A DNA stretch of 64,000 bases from Roseihalotalea indica (lineage in GTDB: Bacteria > Bacteroidota > Bacteroidia > Cytophagales > Cyclobacteriaceae), in assembly GCF_022458895.1 (NCBI RefSeq), contig NZ_JAINFL010000002.1, forward strand, positions 992,001 to 1,056,000. Direction: 5' to 3'. Below, piece after piece: positions 35,722 through 44,277 of this stretch. The position numbers and the translations under genes are program-made. Each line of letters opens with the position of its first letter. Position 1 is the first letter of the stretch. The notes under the pieces are model-generated. The model searched no databases, was not told the origin of the DNA, and was given only the letters and a program-made list of their open reading frames with translations.

Positions 35722-38076
35722 ATGTATTCTACAACAACCAGAAAAATTCTTAGCGCCAGCCTGATTATCACTGCTTCCTCGTTCATATTTGGGTGCAGCA
35801 GTGTTCAGGAAAATAACCAGAAAGCGGTATTCAATACTCCAGCCTTTAATCCAAACCCCACTTCGGAGTATCTGTCGCCGGAAGAGAGCCTGGAAACCAT
35901 TTACATGCCGGAGGGCTACCATGTAGAGCTGGTGGCCAGCGAGCCGATGATTAAAGAGCCCGTTGCCATTGCCTGGGATGGAAATGCCCGAATGTACGTT
36001 GCTGAAATGCGCACCTACATGCAGGATGCCGATGCAAGCGGTGAACAGCTACCCATCAGCAGAATTTCGCTGCTGGAAGATACCGACAACGATGGAAAAA
36101 TGGACAAAAGCACGGTGTTTATTGACAGTCTGCTGTTGCCCCGGATGATACAGAGCGTAGGCGATGAATTACTGGTGAACGAGACAAATACCATCAATTT
36201 GTACAGCTATAAAGATACCAACGGTGATGGGAAAGCCGACGAAAAGAAACTGCTGTATAGGAATGATGCCTATAATGTGAATGACGCCAACATGGAGCAC
36301 CAACGAAGCGGCCTGGACTGGAACCTTGATAACTGGATGTACCTCACCTACGACCCGGTTCGCTTCCGCTACACCAATGGAACCATAGAAGCCGATACGC
36401 TGGTCAGTGGTTCAAACGGACAGTGGGGCGTCACGCACGATAACTATGGTCGCATCTTTTATTCCCGCGCCGGGGGCGAGATACCTGCAATCGGTTTTCA
36501 GATCAACCCGGTGTATGGTACGCTTGAATTTGGCGATCAGTACAGTGCTTCTTTTTCAGAAGTATGGCCGCTGATGGCTACTCCCGATGTACAGGGCGGC
36601 CCTCTACGATTACGACCCGACCGAACCCTGAACCATTTTACGGCACCCTGCGGCCAATCTATCTACCGGGGAGATAATCTGCCGCAGGATTTGGTAGGTG
36701 ATTACATTGTGTGCGAACCCGTAGCCCGAGCCATCCGGCGAGCCAAGCTAGTGAATGAACAAGGCAAAACACTATTAAAAAATGTCTATGAGCAGCACGA
36801 ATTCATTGCCTCTACCGACATGAATTTCCGTCCGGTAAATACGGCCACGGGGCCCGACGGTAATCTTTACATTGTGGATATGCACCGGGGCATCATCCAG
36901 CAGGGCAACTGGACCCAACCCGGTTCTTTTTTGCGTGATAAGATAGACAGCATGGGTTTAGCCGAAAATGTGGGACACGGGCGAATTTACCGCGTAATAC
37001 ACGATGGTTTCAAACCCGGGCCTAAGCCAAACATGCTAAATGAATCTACCGAAGACTTAGTAGCCTACCTTGACCACCCCAACGGATGGTGGCGAGATAA
37101 TGCCCAAAAAGAAATTATTATCCGCAGAGATCAGTCGGTAGTACCTGCCCTGAGCGACATGGCGATGGGTGATCATGGCCTTTTCTCAAAAGGTCCCAGC
37201 ACCTTAGGCAGAATACATGCTTTGTGGACGCTGGAAGGACTAGGTACACTGGATAACGAGGTCTTAATCAGTGCAATGGATGATGAAGACGCCCAGGTAC
37301 GAAGAACGGCAATCTGGGTTAGCGAGCCTTTATTAGAAGCCAATAACGCCGCCCTTATAGAAAAAGCCGCCCAGCTAAAAGATGACCCCAGTGATGATGT
37401 ACGGGTTCAATTACTGCTTTCCCTGTATTCCAGTTCATCTGATCAGGCACAGGCGACCATTCAGGAACTATTGGATCAGCACCCCGATCATGAAATGCTT
37501 GTAGCCACGAAAGATGCACTGGATAAAAACGAAGGGGTGCGAGAATTTGGCAATAAGCTGGGTAACCTGGCTAAGGCCGATCGTGAGCTTATCTTGCAGG
37601 GCTCCAATATCTTCAAGTCGCTCTGTGCCAGCTGTCATGGTGCGGATGGTAAGGGTTTAGCCATTGGTGGTGCCACAACGGCTGCTCCCCCGTTAGAAGG
37701 TTCGCCTCGTCTGGCCTTTCTGGAGAAAGACAACACAATCCGGATTCTGTTACATGGGTTAGAAGGACCCATCGACGGAAAGCAATATTCCAGCGTGATG
37801 CCCGCGATGCATGATAACAGCGATGAGTGGATCGCTTCGGTAGTAAGTTACATCCGGTACGAATTTGGTGGCCGCCCCCCGCGCAACCCCAAATACATTC
37901 CCGGTATGGCGCTACCCGCTGAGAACCGGAATGCTGGTTTTACGGTCAGAAAAACTATTTCTCCGGTAGTGACCCCGGAAGAGGTGAAACAACTAAGAGA
38001 AGAAACCGCTGCAAGAACCACCGCCTGGACGCTGGAAGAATTGCCCTCTACCTATACTGATGAGGCAGGGCAGTAA
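35722..38076 (+). CDS. PVC-type dehydrogenase/HEAT/cytochrome c lipoprotein
   Basis: A 784-residue lipoprotein (Cys at 25, FIFGC). Residues about 50-420 form a beta-propeller of the membrane-bound dehydrogenase / sorbosone dehydrogenase-like type (MPEGYHVELVASEPMIKEPV, DTDNDGKMDKSTVF, DTNGDGKADEKKLL, TGPDGNLYIVDMHRG). About 440-600 is HEAT-like (DDEDAQVRRTAIWVSEPLL). About 620-740 is cytochrome c with the heme motif C634-A-S-C-H638 and a likely axial Met in MPAMHD near 692. The acidic DxDxDGxxD loops suggest calcium. These proteins are common in Planctomycetes and Cytophagales and are thought to oxidise sugars or alcohols on the outer surface, passing electrons to the cytochrome. Confidence 0.9.
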   Translation: MYSTTTRKILSASLIITASSFIFGCSSVQENNQKAVFNTPAFNPNPTSEYLSPEESLETIYMPEGYHVELVASEPMIKEPVAIAWDGNARMYVAEMRTYMQDADASGEQLPISRISLLEDTDNDGKMDKSTVFIDSLLLPRMIQSVGDELLVNETNTINLYSYKDTNGDGKADEKKLLYRNDAYNVNDANMEHQRSGLDWNLDNWMYLTYDPVRFRYTNGTIEADTLVSGSNGQWGVTHDNYGRIFYSRAGGEIPAIGFQINPVYGTLEFGDQYSASFSEVWPLMATPDVQGGPLRLRPDRTLNHFTAPCGQSIYRGDNLPQDLVGDYIVCEPVARAIRRAKLVNEQGKTLLKNVYEQHEFIASTDMNFRPVNTATGPDGNLYIVDMHRGIIQQGNWTQPGSFLRDKIDSMGLAENVGHGRIYRVIHDGFKPGPKPNMLNESTEDLVAYLDHPNGWWRDNAQKEIIIRRDQSVVPALSDMAMGDHGLFSKGPSTLGRIHALWTLEGLGTLDNEVLISAMDDEDAQVRRTAIWVSEPLLEANNAALIEKAAQLKDDPSDDVRVQLLLSLYSSSSDQAQATIQELLDQHPDHEMLVATKDALDKNEGVREFGNKLGNLAKADRELILQGSNIFKSLCASCHGADGKGLAIGGATTAAPPLEGSPRLAFLEKDNTIRILLHGLEGPIDGKQYSSVMPAMHDNSDEWIASVVSYIRYEFGGRPPRNPKYIPGMALPAENRNAGFTVRKTISPVVTPEEVKQLREETAARTTAWTLEELPSTYTDEAGQ

Positions 38077-38159
38077 CGAACTTTTCCGATGGGTACACCT
38101 TGCTTAGTTATACAACCAAAGCTTGGTACTCATAGCCTGTAGCATGGTGAGAAATATAT

Positions 38160-38197
38160 ATAGCCGGGAGGGTACATAGCATCTCCCGGCTATTTTA
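38160..38197 (+). terminator. Terminator-like hairpin after the dehydrogenase
   Basis: A perfect 11-bp stem ATAGCCGGGAG / CTCCCGGCTAT with a 12-nt loop, followed by TTTTA. It lies 83 bp after the stop codon. The remaining 360 bp of the gap to 38558 show no ORF or repeat. Confidence 0.7.
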
Positions 38198-38557
38198 TTA
38201 ACAGGCCGGGATAGAGAGGTTCTTGCCTTTATTTAAAGCCAAAATGGCATACAGAAGCCAGTTGCTTAGGAAGCAGAGCTTGTAAAATAGAAATTTTTAC
38301 ACTCGGTGCTCTGGCTCTGTATAGCTAGACAATACACTCCACGCCTCATAAAGCATGCGTGAAAGGCCGATTGTCATGCTCAATTTAACAGATGTAAGGT
38401 ATTAGTGGCTGGGCATAAATACCGCCTTTAGGGTAGTTAATACACCATAGATAGGGTATTTCTCTGCGGGCGGTGAATGAAGACCTTTGTGCTGTTCATA
38501 ACCAATTCAGTGGGCTGTCAACCTACCCACTGATATTCACCACAAACCACTTAACCC

Positions 38558-39094
38558 ATGAAACGAGTATTTCTTTCTTTAATGATCTCTGGTATCACAG
38601 CATTCTCATCTTGTATAAAAGATGATCCTGAACCGGAAGCGCCTCGCACCAATGTACCTACCGAGATGGTAGGCAAATGGATGTACGGTTCATTTAACAT
38701 GATTGAGTTCTGGAACTACGACGGCAGCTACGATGGCCCTGGCTTTCAACTGGCCGTGGTGTTTGACTTCAAGCAGGGGGGCGACTATGAGTACTATTTT
38801 ATGGCTGAGGCCAACAGTTACGGCTGCAAAACCGATGCCTTCACTTACCACAAAGGCACGGTAGAGTTTAATAGCAACAACTCATTTACCATTCATCCGG
38901 CCGATGGCAACTTCCGCGGCTTCTACAACTGTGCGCCTAGCAGTAACTTCAACCGTAAGCCCAATCCGGGTGAGCTGAAAGAGCAAACGTTCTATTACGG
39001 TTTTGAAAAAGATGATTATGGTAAAGAGTACATGGTCATCCGTATTGATTCTGAAAATGCCGAACCTAGTTATTTCAGCCCTACGGAGTGGTAA
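38558..39094 (+). CDS. Small lipoprotein, lipocalin-like pattern, function unknown
   Basis: A 178-residue lipoprotein with Cys at 19 (TAFSSC). The mature part starts at VPTEMVGKWMYGSF, where VGxW is the usual opening of lipocalin-like beta-barrels. It continues through alternating strands (QLAVVFDFKQGGDYEYYFMA, GTVEFNSNNSFTI) with two further Cys (YGCK, YNCA) that may pair. No named family can be given with confidence. The next two genes are also short lipocalin-like lipoproteins. Confidence 0.8.
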   Translation: MKRVFLSLMISGITAFSSCIKDDPEPEAPRTNVPTEMVGKWMYGSFNMIEFWNYDGSYDGPGFQLAVVFDFKQGGDYEYYFMAEANSYGCKTDAFTYHKGTVEFNSNNSFTIHPADGNFRGFYNCAPSSNFNRKPNPGELKEQTFYYGFEKDDYGKEYMVIRIDSENAEPSYFSPTEW

Positions 39095-39315
39095 GCCTAC
39101 TCCAAAACCCTTGCTAAAGTGCTACTGGAAATACCGTGAATACGGTAGTCAAAACACCCACCTTCTGGTATTTTCCCGCCCTTGGTTTATGATGACCTTT
39201 GTATCGTTCCATCAAGAACATCTGACACTAACAAGAAACGTCAGATACAAAACCCAAAAGTTTTATCAGTAAAAAATCAACATTAACAACAAAACAATTT
39301 AACCCAAAAATCACC

Positions 39316-39801
39316 ATGAAAAAGTTATCATTCATTTTCGCCCTAGCTGTAATGGCAATCACCTGGACATCTTGCGACAAAGACAAGGATGATGTAAAAC
39401 CCAACACAAAAAAAGATTTACTAACCGCCCACCCCTGGAAACTAACCAGCGCTCGTATTGATCCGCCAATTACTGTGGAAACACCTGACACTACGGTTAT
39501 CATATCAGACTTGTATGATTGGGATGAATGCTTACAAAAGTTTGCGATTACATTTTCTTCCGCGAACACTTACACCTCGGATGGTGGCGACTGTTCAGAA
39601 GATGAGCTTATTATCACCAATGGAACTTGGCAATTCAACGAAAGCGAAACCAGTATCACTATAGATCCGTCAGACGATGTTGCCGAAACAGCCAAAATAG
39701 AAAAACTAACTGATAGTAATTTTGAAATCAGTCAGGATTGGGATATAGAAGAAGATGATTTTGAGTGGTCCGGTAAGATAATCCTTTCATTCAAAAAGTA
39801 A
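39316..39801 (+). CDS. Lipocalin-like lipoprotein, paralogue 1
   Basis: A 161-residue lipoprotein, Cys at 20 (ITWTSC) followed by an acidic/basic linker. The motif KKDLLTAHPWKLTSARIDPP begins the beta-barrel-like part, and TNGTWQFNESETSITI is the usual mid-barrel GxWxF strand. The same signal peptide pattern (FTWTSC/ITWTSC) and LLTAHxWKLT motif occur in the next gene, so the two are tandem paralogues. Proteins of this type are abundant in Bacteroidota as lipocalin-like domain proteins without known ligands. Confidence 0.8.
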   Translation: MKKLSFIFALAVMAITWTSCDKDKDDVKPNTKKDLLTAHPWKLTSARIDPPITVETPDTTVIISDLYDWDECLQKFAITFSSANTYTSDGGDCSEDELIITNGTWQFNESETSITIDPSDDVAETAKIEKLTDSNFEISQDWDIEEDDFEWSGKIILSFKK

Positions 39802-39940
39802 GCATATAACAGTAAAGCGATCCCCTAGCTTTATTCATCGGTTAGCACGCATAACACCATTTAAGTTGGTGATATGGTGCTAACCGCAAAATTCACTTCA
39901 CAAGTATACTTAACCCAATCATTATCAACATTAAACTAAA

Positions 39941-40405
39941 ATGAAAAAGATTTTATGTGTCATCGCTTTAGCCGCGGTGGCTTTTACCTGGACATCCTGC
40001 ACCGAAGACGACGAGCAGCCAACGGGCGATAAAACCAAAACTGAATTACTTACTGCCCATGCCTGGAAACTCACCGCCTTAACTATAAGCCCGGCTATTG
40101 ATGGAAGTACCGATGTTTTTTCCCTTGAGCCTTGTTATAAAGATAATTCGCAAAGTTTTTCTAGCAACGGAGCATTTATTCAGAATGAAGGCAGCAGCAT
40201 TTGCTCTCCTTACGGAGCTACCGAGAATGGCAACTGGTCGTTCAGCAGTTCAGAAAGTATTTTGAACACCACTTATGATAAAAACAGTGGTTGGGACTCA
40301 AGCTACAACATCCTGACACTAACGGAGACCACGTTGAAGTACAGTGGGGTTTATGATATTAGCGGAACCGAACACACCCTTACCTATACATTCTCTGCCC
40401 CTTAA
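39941..40405 (+). CDS. Lipocalin-like lipoprotein, paralogue 2
   Basis: A 154-residue lipoprotein, Cys at 20 (FTWTSC) with TEDDEQ after it. It carries the LLTAHAWKLTALTISPAIDG opening and GNWSFSSSESILN, parallel to the paralogue at 39316. Two Cys residues (LEPCYK and SSICSP) may form a disulfide in place of the paralogue's CLQK/GDCSE pair. The gap between the paralogues is 139 bp and a terminator follows this gene. Ligand unknown. Confidence 0.8.
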   Translation: MKKILCVIALAAVAFTWTSCTEDDEQPTGDKTKTELLTAHAWKLTALTISPAIDGSTDVFSLEPCYKDNSQSFSSNGAFIQNEGSSICSPYGATENGNWSFSSSESILNTTYDKNSGWDSSYNILTLTETTLKYSGVYDISGTEHTLTYTFSAP

Positions 40406-40431
40406 TCAAGCTGAACTAAATCAAACCAGAC

Positions 40432-40465
40432 TAGCCGGGGTACGCAGTATTCCGGTTATTTTTTT
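40432..40465 (+). terminator. Rho-independent terminator
   Basis: Stem TAGCCGG / CCGGTTA (one G-T pair) with a 13-nt loop followed by a run of seven T residues, 27 bp after the lipoprotein stop codon. Confidence 0.7.
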
Positions 40466-40540
40466 GCGCTGGTATTTTTGCCAGATTCAAATAGCTAACT
40501 GAACTCCATTTTCCAGTTTCCAGCCTTTATATTTACAACC

Positions 40541-41287
40541 ATGACCAAGCCAATACTAATTACCGGAGGCAGTCGGGGCATTGGAGCTGCAACGGCATTG
40601 CTGGCTGCCGAGAGGGGGTATCACGTTTGTATAAATTATCTGAAAAATCAGGCAGCAGCATTGCGGGTGGTTGAGGCCATCCGGCAGCAAGGTGGGAAAG
40701 CTACCGCCTATCAGGCTGATGTCTCTTCCGAAAAGGAGGTAATCGCCCTTTTTGAGGCAGTGGATAAAGAGGCTGGGAGACTGACGGCCCTGGTTAATAA
40801 TGCGGGTATTCTGGAGACCCAGGCCAGAGTAGATCAGATGGATGCTGCACGGCTTCAGCGGGTTTTTAATGCTAACATTGTAAGCTGTTTTCTGTGTGCT
40901 AAAGAAGCTGTAAAACGCATGTCTACCCGCTACGGTGGCTCGGGAGGCGCTATTGTGAATGTATCTTCTATTGCCGCACGCACCGGTGCGCCTAACGAGT
41001 ACGTAGACTATGCGGCATCCAAAGGAGCCATAGATGCTTTAACGTTGGGTTTGGCAAAAGAGGTAGCGGCGGAAGGTATCCGGGTGAATGGTGTCCGACC
41101 GGCTTTTATTTATACCGATATTCACGCCAGCGGTGGTGAACCAGGCCGGGTAGACCGCATCAAAGAACAGATCCCAATGAAGCGGGGCGGCCAGCCGGAA
41201 GAAGTTGCCCAGGCCATTCTGTGGCTATTATCCGACGAAGCCTCTTACTCCACCGGAACCTTCATTGACATTACCGGCGGACGGTAA
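40541..41287 (+). CDS. SDR-family NAD(P)-dependent oxidoreductase
   Basis: A 248-residue classical short-chain dehydrogenase. The cofactor motif T8GGSRGIG15 has an Arg after the Ser, favouring NADP(H). The NNAG motif is at 86-89, the catalytic Ser near 142-143 (VSSIAARTG) and Y157/K161 in DYAASKGA. The C terminus STGTFIDITGGR is the standard FabG-like end. Substrate is unknown; family members reduce 3-ketoacyl groups, sugars or aldehydes. It is convergent with the copper monooxygenase gene, with only 7 bp between the stop codons. Confidence 0.92.
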   Translation: MTKPILITGGSRGIGAATALLAAERGYHVCINYLKNQAAALRVVEAIRQQGGKATAYQADVSSEKEVIALFEAVDKEAGRLTALVNNAGILETQARVDQMDAARLQRVFNANIVSCFLCAKEAVKRMSTRYGGSGGAIVNVSSIAARTGAPNEYVDYAASKGAIDALTLGLAKEVAAEGIRVNGVRPAFIYTDIHASGGEPGRVDRIKEQIPMKRGGQPEEVAQAILWLLSDEASYSTGTFIDITGGR

Positions 41288-41294
41288 TAAAGCG

Positions 41295-42578
41295 TTAGTA
41301 ACCCGACCCGGCTCTCACTGGGCCTACCGGCATCTGGTCCATGTAGTACATGATCAGGTTCATCATCTCGTCGGTCGTATTCCAGCCGTAGGTTACATCT
41401 TTGGGTGGCACGTTGGGGTTGCCGGGGTTGTTCGCGGTATTGTCATAAACTCCTTCCGCATAAATCACCGAGTTTACCGGTAGCGTAAGCGGTTCCCGAA
41501 ATACGTACGTCGACTGCCAGTTAAAATCCCAGTCGTTAACCCGTACCAGCGGGACTACCTCACCAGCGGGGGTAATGGCGTAAGCCTTGAAGTATTTGCC
41601 CAGCGTGTGCATATGTGGCAGTACCGAGATCAGTTGGATTTCCTGGCTGAGCGGTGCCGAACGCATATAAAAGGTCTTCAACTCATTGGCCGGAATCACA
41701 AAGGGTTGGTTTACAATATCGTTTTCCCGAAGGGCAAAGGTTTTTACTTCCCGGTGTACCGGTTTTTTGGTGAAATACAGTTTTACGGTTGACTGATCAG
41801 TAGCTTGCACCCCAGACGGAGCGTAATGGACGTTGAAAATCAGGTCGCTATTTTTCTTCAGAGGTTTGCCGGTGCCATCAGGAAACACGATGGGCAAATT
41901 GCCTGGCACCCAGCCGTACATAAACTCGTCGGCCAGCGGTGTTTGCTGAAAGTCTTTGATCTTCGGGTCATATTCTGACAAGCCGTCAATACCGCGGATC
42001 AGGTTGGTGGTATCTACCATCACTCGGCTGTGGTGTACGTACTGGCGGTTGCCCGGCTCAAACTCAATAGCTTTCAGGTACACATCTTCTTTCAGGTTGG
42101 TGGGCACGCTGAAAAAGCGAAAATCCTCAATGCCGGTATCGCTGATTTCGTAGGGTTTATCCATCGTCAGGACCAAATCCGGTTCCATCGCCAGGTGCGG
42201 GTTATTGGCAAATTGCGGGGGAGCAGGAGCTTTCTTTGAGTCGCCCTGGGGGGCTCCATTTTCTACCCATACTTTGATCAGATTAATCTCGTGGGGCTTA
42301 AGCAGTCGTTCATTTTTATAACGTTGGAAGGTCGGGTCGGCTTTCCAGGGAGGCATGTAGCGGGTTTCGGTAACGTGCTGGATGAATTTGGAGCGCTTGG
42401 CCACATCCTGATAGGTGATCAGCGGAAACGGACCAATGCCTCCTTCATGATGGCAGGGAGCGCAATTCTGGTGGATGATATGCACAATATGATCATTGAA
42501 CGTAATCTGGTTTTGCGCATAGCTGTTGCTAACCCATCCGAAAATACCCAGAAGGAAGCAGATATGAGTGCCCTTCAT
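41295..42578 (-). CDS. Cytochrome c / PHM-like copper type II monooxygenase fusion
   Basis: A 427-residue secreted protein (signal peptide to SYA21|QN). Residues about 25-115 are a cytochrome c-like domain with the heme motif C39-A-P-C-H43 and MPPW near 75 as possible axial Met. Residues about 150-420 match peptidylglycine alpha-hydroxylating monooxygenase: H182-H183 and H251 (NVHYAPSG) for the CuH site, H322-M-H324 and M405 (DEMMNLIMYYM) for the CuM site. All six copper ligands are present. PHM-type enzymes hydroxylate carbon with O2 and two electrons, here perhaps supplied by the heme domain. The closest Bacteroidota relatives often carry a redoxin domain in front; that domain is encoded separately at 43222. 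Confidence 0.86.
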   Translation of the reverse strand: MKGTHICFLLGIFGWVSNSYAQNQITFNDHIVHIIHQNCAPCHHEGGIGPFPLITYQDVAKRSKFIQHVTETRYMPPWKADPTFQRYKNERLLKPHEINLIKVWVENGAPQGDSKKAPAPPQFANNPHLAMEPDLVLTMDKPYEISDTGIEDFRFFSVPTNLKEDVYLKAIEFEPGNRQYVHHSRVMVDTTNLIRGIDGLSEYDPKIKDFQQTPLADEFMYGWVPGNLPIVFPDGTGKPLKKNSDLIFNVHYAPSGVQATDQSTVKLYFTKKPVHREVKTFALRENDIVNQPFVIPANELKTFYMRSAPLSQEIQLISVLPHMHTLGKYFKAYAITPAGEVVPLVRVNDWDFNWQSTYVFREPLTLPVNSVIYAEGVYDNTANNPGNPNVPPKDVTYGWNTTDEMMNLIMYYMDQMPVGPVRAGSGY

Positions 42579-42675
42579 TATTCAATTTTTTCTATTTATT
42601 CTTTGTGTTAATAACTTCAAAGAGCAAATCAACGAAGTAGTACAACTTAGCTAAATGGATGTGCGATTTACAGTT

Positions 42676-43143
42676 TTATTTTTTTGTTAGCTTAAAGCCA
42701 TTGTGATAATCTCCCACTAATGCTTCAATAAATTCTTCCGCTAATTTTGTGATTTCTTCCGCCTCTTGCTGGTTCATGAAATTTCCTGAATGAACAATCA
42801 GATTTCTGTGAGTATTAATTTTTGCTGCTTTTTTCTTAAGTGAATTGAATATTTTTCTTCGCTCTTGGTTTGTATGTAATGGACAAAGAAGCTTATCCAA
42901 TTTTCCATAAAGACCATTTGCCCATTTTAACAAATGATCAACAAATTGGGGTTCTAACTGTCTTTGTTTTTGTAATTCATGACGTACTGCGAAATTTGCT
43001 GCGATTTCTGCTGCCGTAGCTGCTCTAGTTATTGCTGCCGACCATTCTTTTCGCTTCATAAGCCCATTGATTTTCGTCCAACTAGATTGTAAACGCTCCA
43101 GATCTGTTCTTTCACTATAGGGTTTTCGAGGACTTGTCGCCAT
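42676..43143 (-). CDS. HEPN-like domain protein
   Basis: A 155-residue all-helical cytoplasmic protein. The end of the third long helix reads INTHRNLIVHSGNF, containing R113-N-L-I-V-H118, the Rx4H motif that forms the RNase active site in HEPN domains. The first helix pair has AAITRAATAAEIAANFAVR, as in HEPN proteins of toxin and abortive-infection type. The gene stands alone, without the MNT antitoxin usually paired with HEPN toxins. It lies between the copper monooxygenase and the divergent redoxin gene. Its AT-richer codon usage differs from both. It could be a regulator of unknown type rather than a toxin. Confidence 0.65.
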   Translation of the reverse strand: MATSPRKPYSERTDLERLQSSWTKINGLMKRKEWSAAITRAATAAEIAANFAVRHELQKQRQLEPQFVDHLLKWANGLYGKLDKLLCPLHTNQERRKIFNSLKKKAAKINTHRNLIVHSGNFMNQQEAEEITKLAEEFIEALVGDYHNGFKLTKK

Positions 43144-43221
43144 ATTTTATGAAACCTAACATTTTTTTTACCTTGCATCCTGCGGTTCAATCCGAAAAAT
43201 ACAAAATTCTCCTTAATCCTT

Positions 43222-43830
43222 ATGCACTACGCGCTGGCTATCATGATTGGTTTCTTAGGATTAACGCAAGGGTTACCGTTGCAGGCCCAGGAATTGCACT
43301 GGCCCGCCGATACTTTTCAAACTTATACCCACCAGCCATTCACGCTCCAGCAAATCCGCGAACACCCGGCTACGGTAGTGCTGTTTCTGGACCCCGATTG
43401 CCCGGTCACGCAAAAGTACGGAGCTACCCTGCGCCAGCTTTACCAAAAGTGGCAGAAGGAAGATGTTGATGTGGTGGCCGTCTACCCTGTAGTGGGTATT
43501 GACAGTACCGCAGTGGCTGAATTTGCTACGGCTTATCACTACGATTTCACCCATGTGCTTGACCCCAAGCTGCGCCTGGCCCGACACCTACAGGCCCGCA
43601 TCACGCCCGAAGCCTACGTACTCGATTCCCTCGGGCAGGTACGCTACCGGGGTGCTATCGACAACTGGTTCTACGAACTGGGCCGCTACCGCCGCGTCAT
43701 CACCGAACATTATGTAGAAGATGTTTTGGCAGCTTACCTGACAGGAGAACCCATTCCGGTTGCCGAAACCGAAGCCATTGGCTGCTTTATCGGTACGGGC
43801 GTGGTAGAAGAGCACCATCACAAGCCGTAG
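43222..43830 (+). CDS. Secreted redoxin (AhpC/TSA-Thioredoxin-like) protein
   Basis: A 202-residue thioredoxin-fold protein with an N-terminal signal peptide (MHYALAIMIGFLGLTQGLPL, cleaved near QAQ|EL). The redox motif is VLFLDPDC60PVTQKYGATL, a redoxin-type single-Cys motif (CPVTxKY) lacking the second Cys of CxxC. C60 may act as a peroxidatic Cys; a further Cys near 189 (EAIGCFIGTG) could be the resolving partner or a copper-binding residue. This domain is commonly fused in front of cytochrome c/PHM-like proteins like the one at 41295. The overlapping frame at 43134-43469 has no coding character. Confidence 0.88.
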   Translation: MHYALAIMIGFLGLTQGLPLQAQELHWPADTFQTYTHQPFTLQQIREHPATVVLFLDPDCPVTQKYGATLRQLYQKWQKEDVDVVAVYPVVGIDSTAVAEFATAYHYDFTHVLDPKLRLARHLQARITPEAYVLDSLGQVRYRGAIDNWFYELGRYRRVITEHYVEDVLAAYLTGEPIPVAETEAIGCFIGTGVVEEHHHKP

Positions 43831-43889
43831 GCGATAAGCTGTGATTTATATTATCTTACCAAAGACTTACAAACTACTTTAATGCTTTG

Positions 43890-43917
43890 TCAACTTAGGG
43901 TTTAAACCCTAAGTTGA
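43890..43917. repeat. Perfect 28-bp palindrome
   Basis: Each half is TCAACTTAGGGTTT and its exact complement, with no spacer. It lies 60 bp after the redoxin stop codon. No T run follows on either strand, so it is not a standard terminator. It may be a site for a dimeric protein. Nothing else was recognised at 43831-43970. Confidence 0.75.
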
Positions 43918-43970
43918 TGAAATTCATAAAAAATAGCCCTTGCCTGGCGGCTTATGATTTACATACATAA

Positions 43971-44261
43971 TTATTTTTATGTAATGGAGGATATCATCTA
44001 CAAAGCTGGGGCAAGCAAAAAGAGCGTTATAGATTGTCTAAATATGAAATCATAAACCCGCCAGCCGATGGCAGTGGCGCTATTTTATTCTCTCAGGAAT
44101 ATGGTAAAATGTCGGAGATAAGTTACGATTGGTATTTGAGAGATATCCTTACGAAATGGGATGGAAAAGAAGTAGACAAAGATATAATCTCAATATTTCT
44201 TTCAGATAGTACGCATGGCAAACGGAATAAAAAGCCAACAACTCGAAGCGGTCATTTATGA
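43971..44261 (+). pseudogene. Open frame without ATG, possible 5'-truncated gene remnant
   Basis: The frame is open from 43971 to a TGA at 44261. It reads NGGYHLQSWGKQKERYRLSK and continues through EIINPPADGSGAILFSQEYG and KMSEISYDWYLRDILTKWDG with natural amino-acid composition. No ATG occurs in the expected region; a TTG at 44034 is the only candidate start. It may be the 3' end of a disrupted small gene. It ends 16 bp before the next real start codon. I do not recognise a family. Confidence 0.35.
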
Positions 44262-44277
44262 CAAAAACGGCTCTCTC

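Noticed and set aside
43134..43469. 111-codon + strand frame overlapping the redoxin start
   Set aside because: It overlaps the redoxin gene in another frame, contains no family motif and is rich in Arg, Pro and Ala as expected for a shadow of GC-rich codons.
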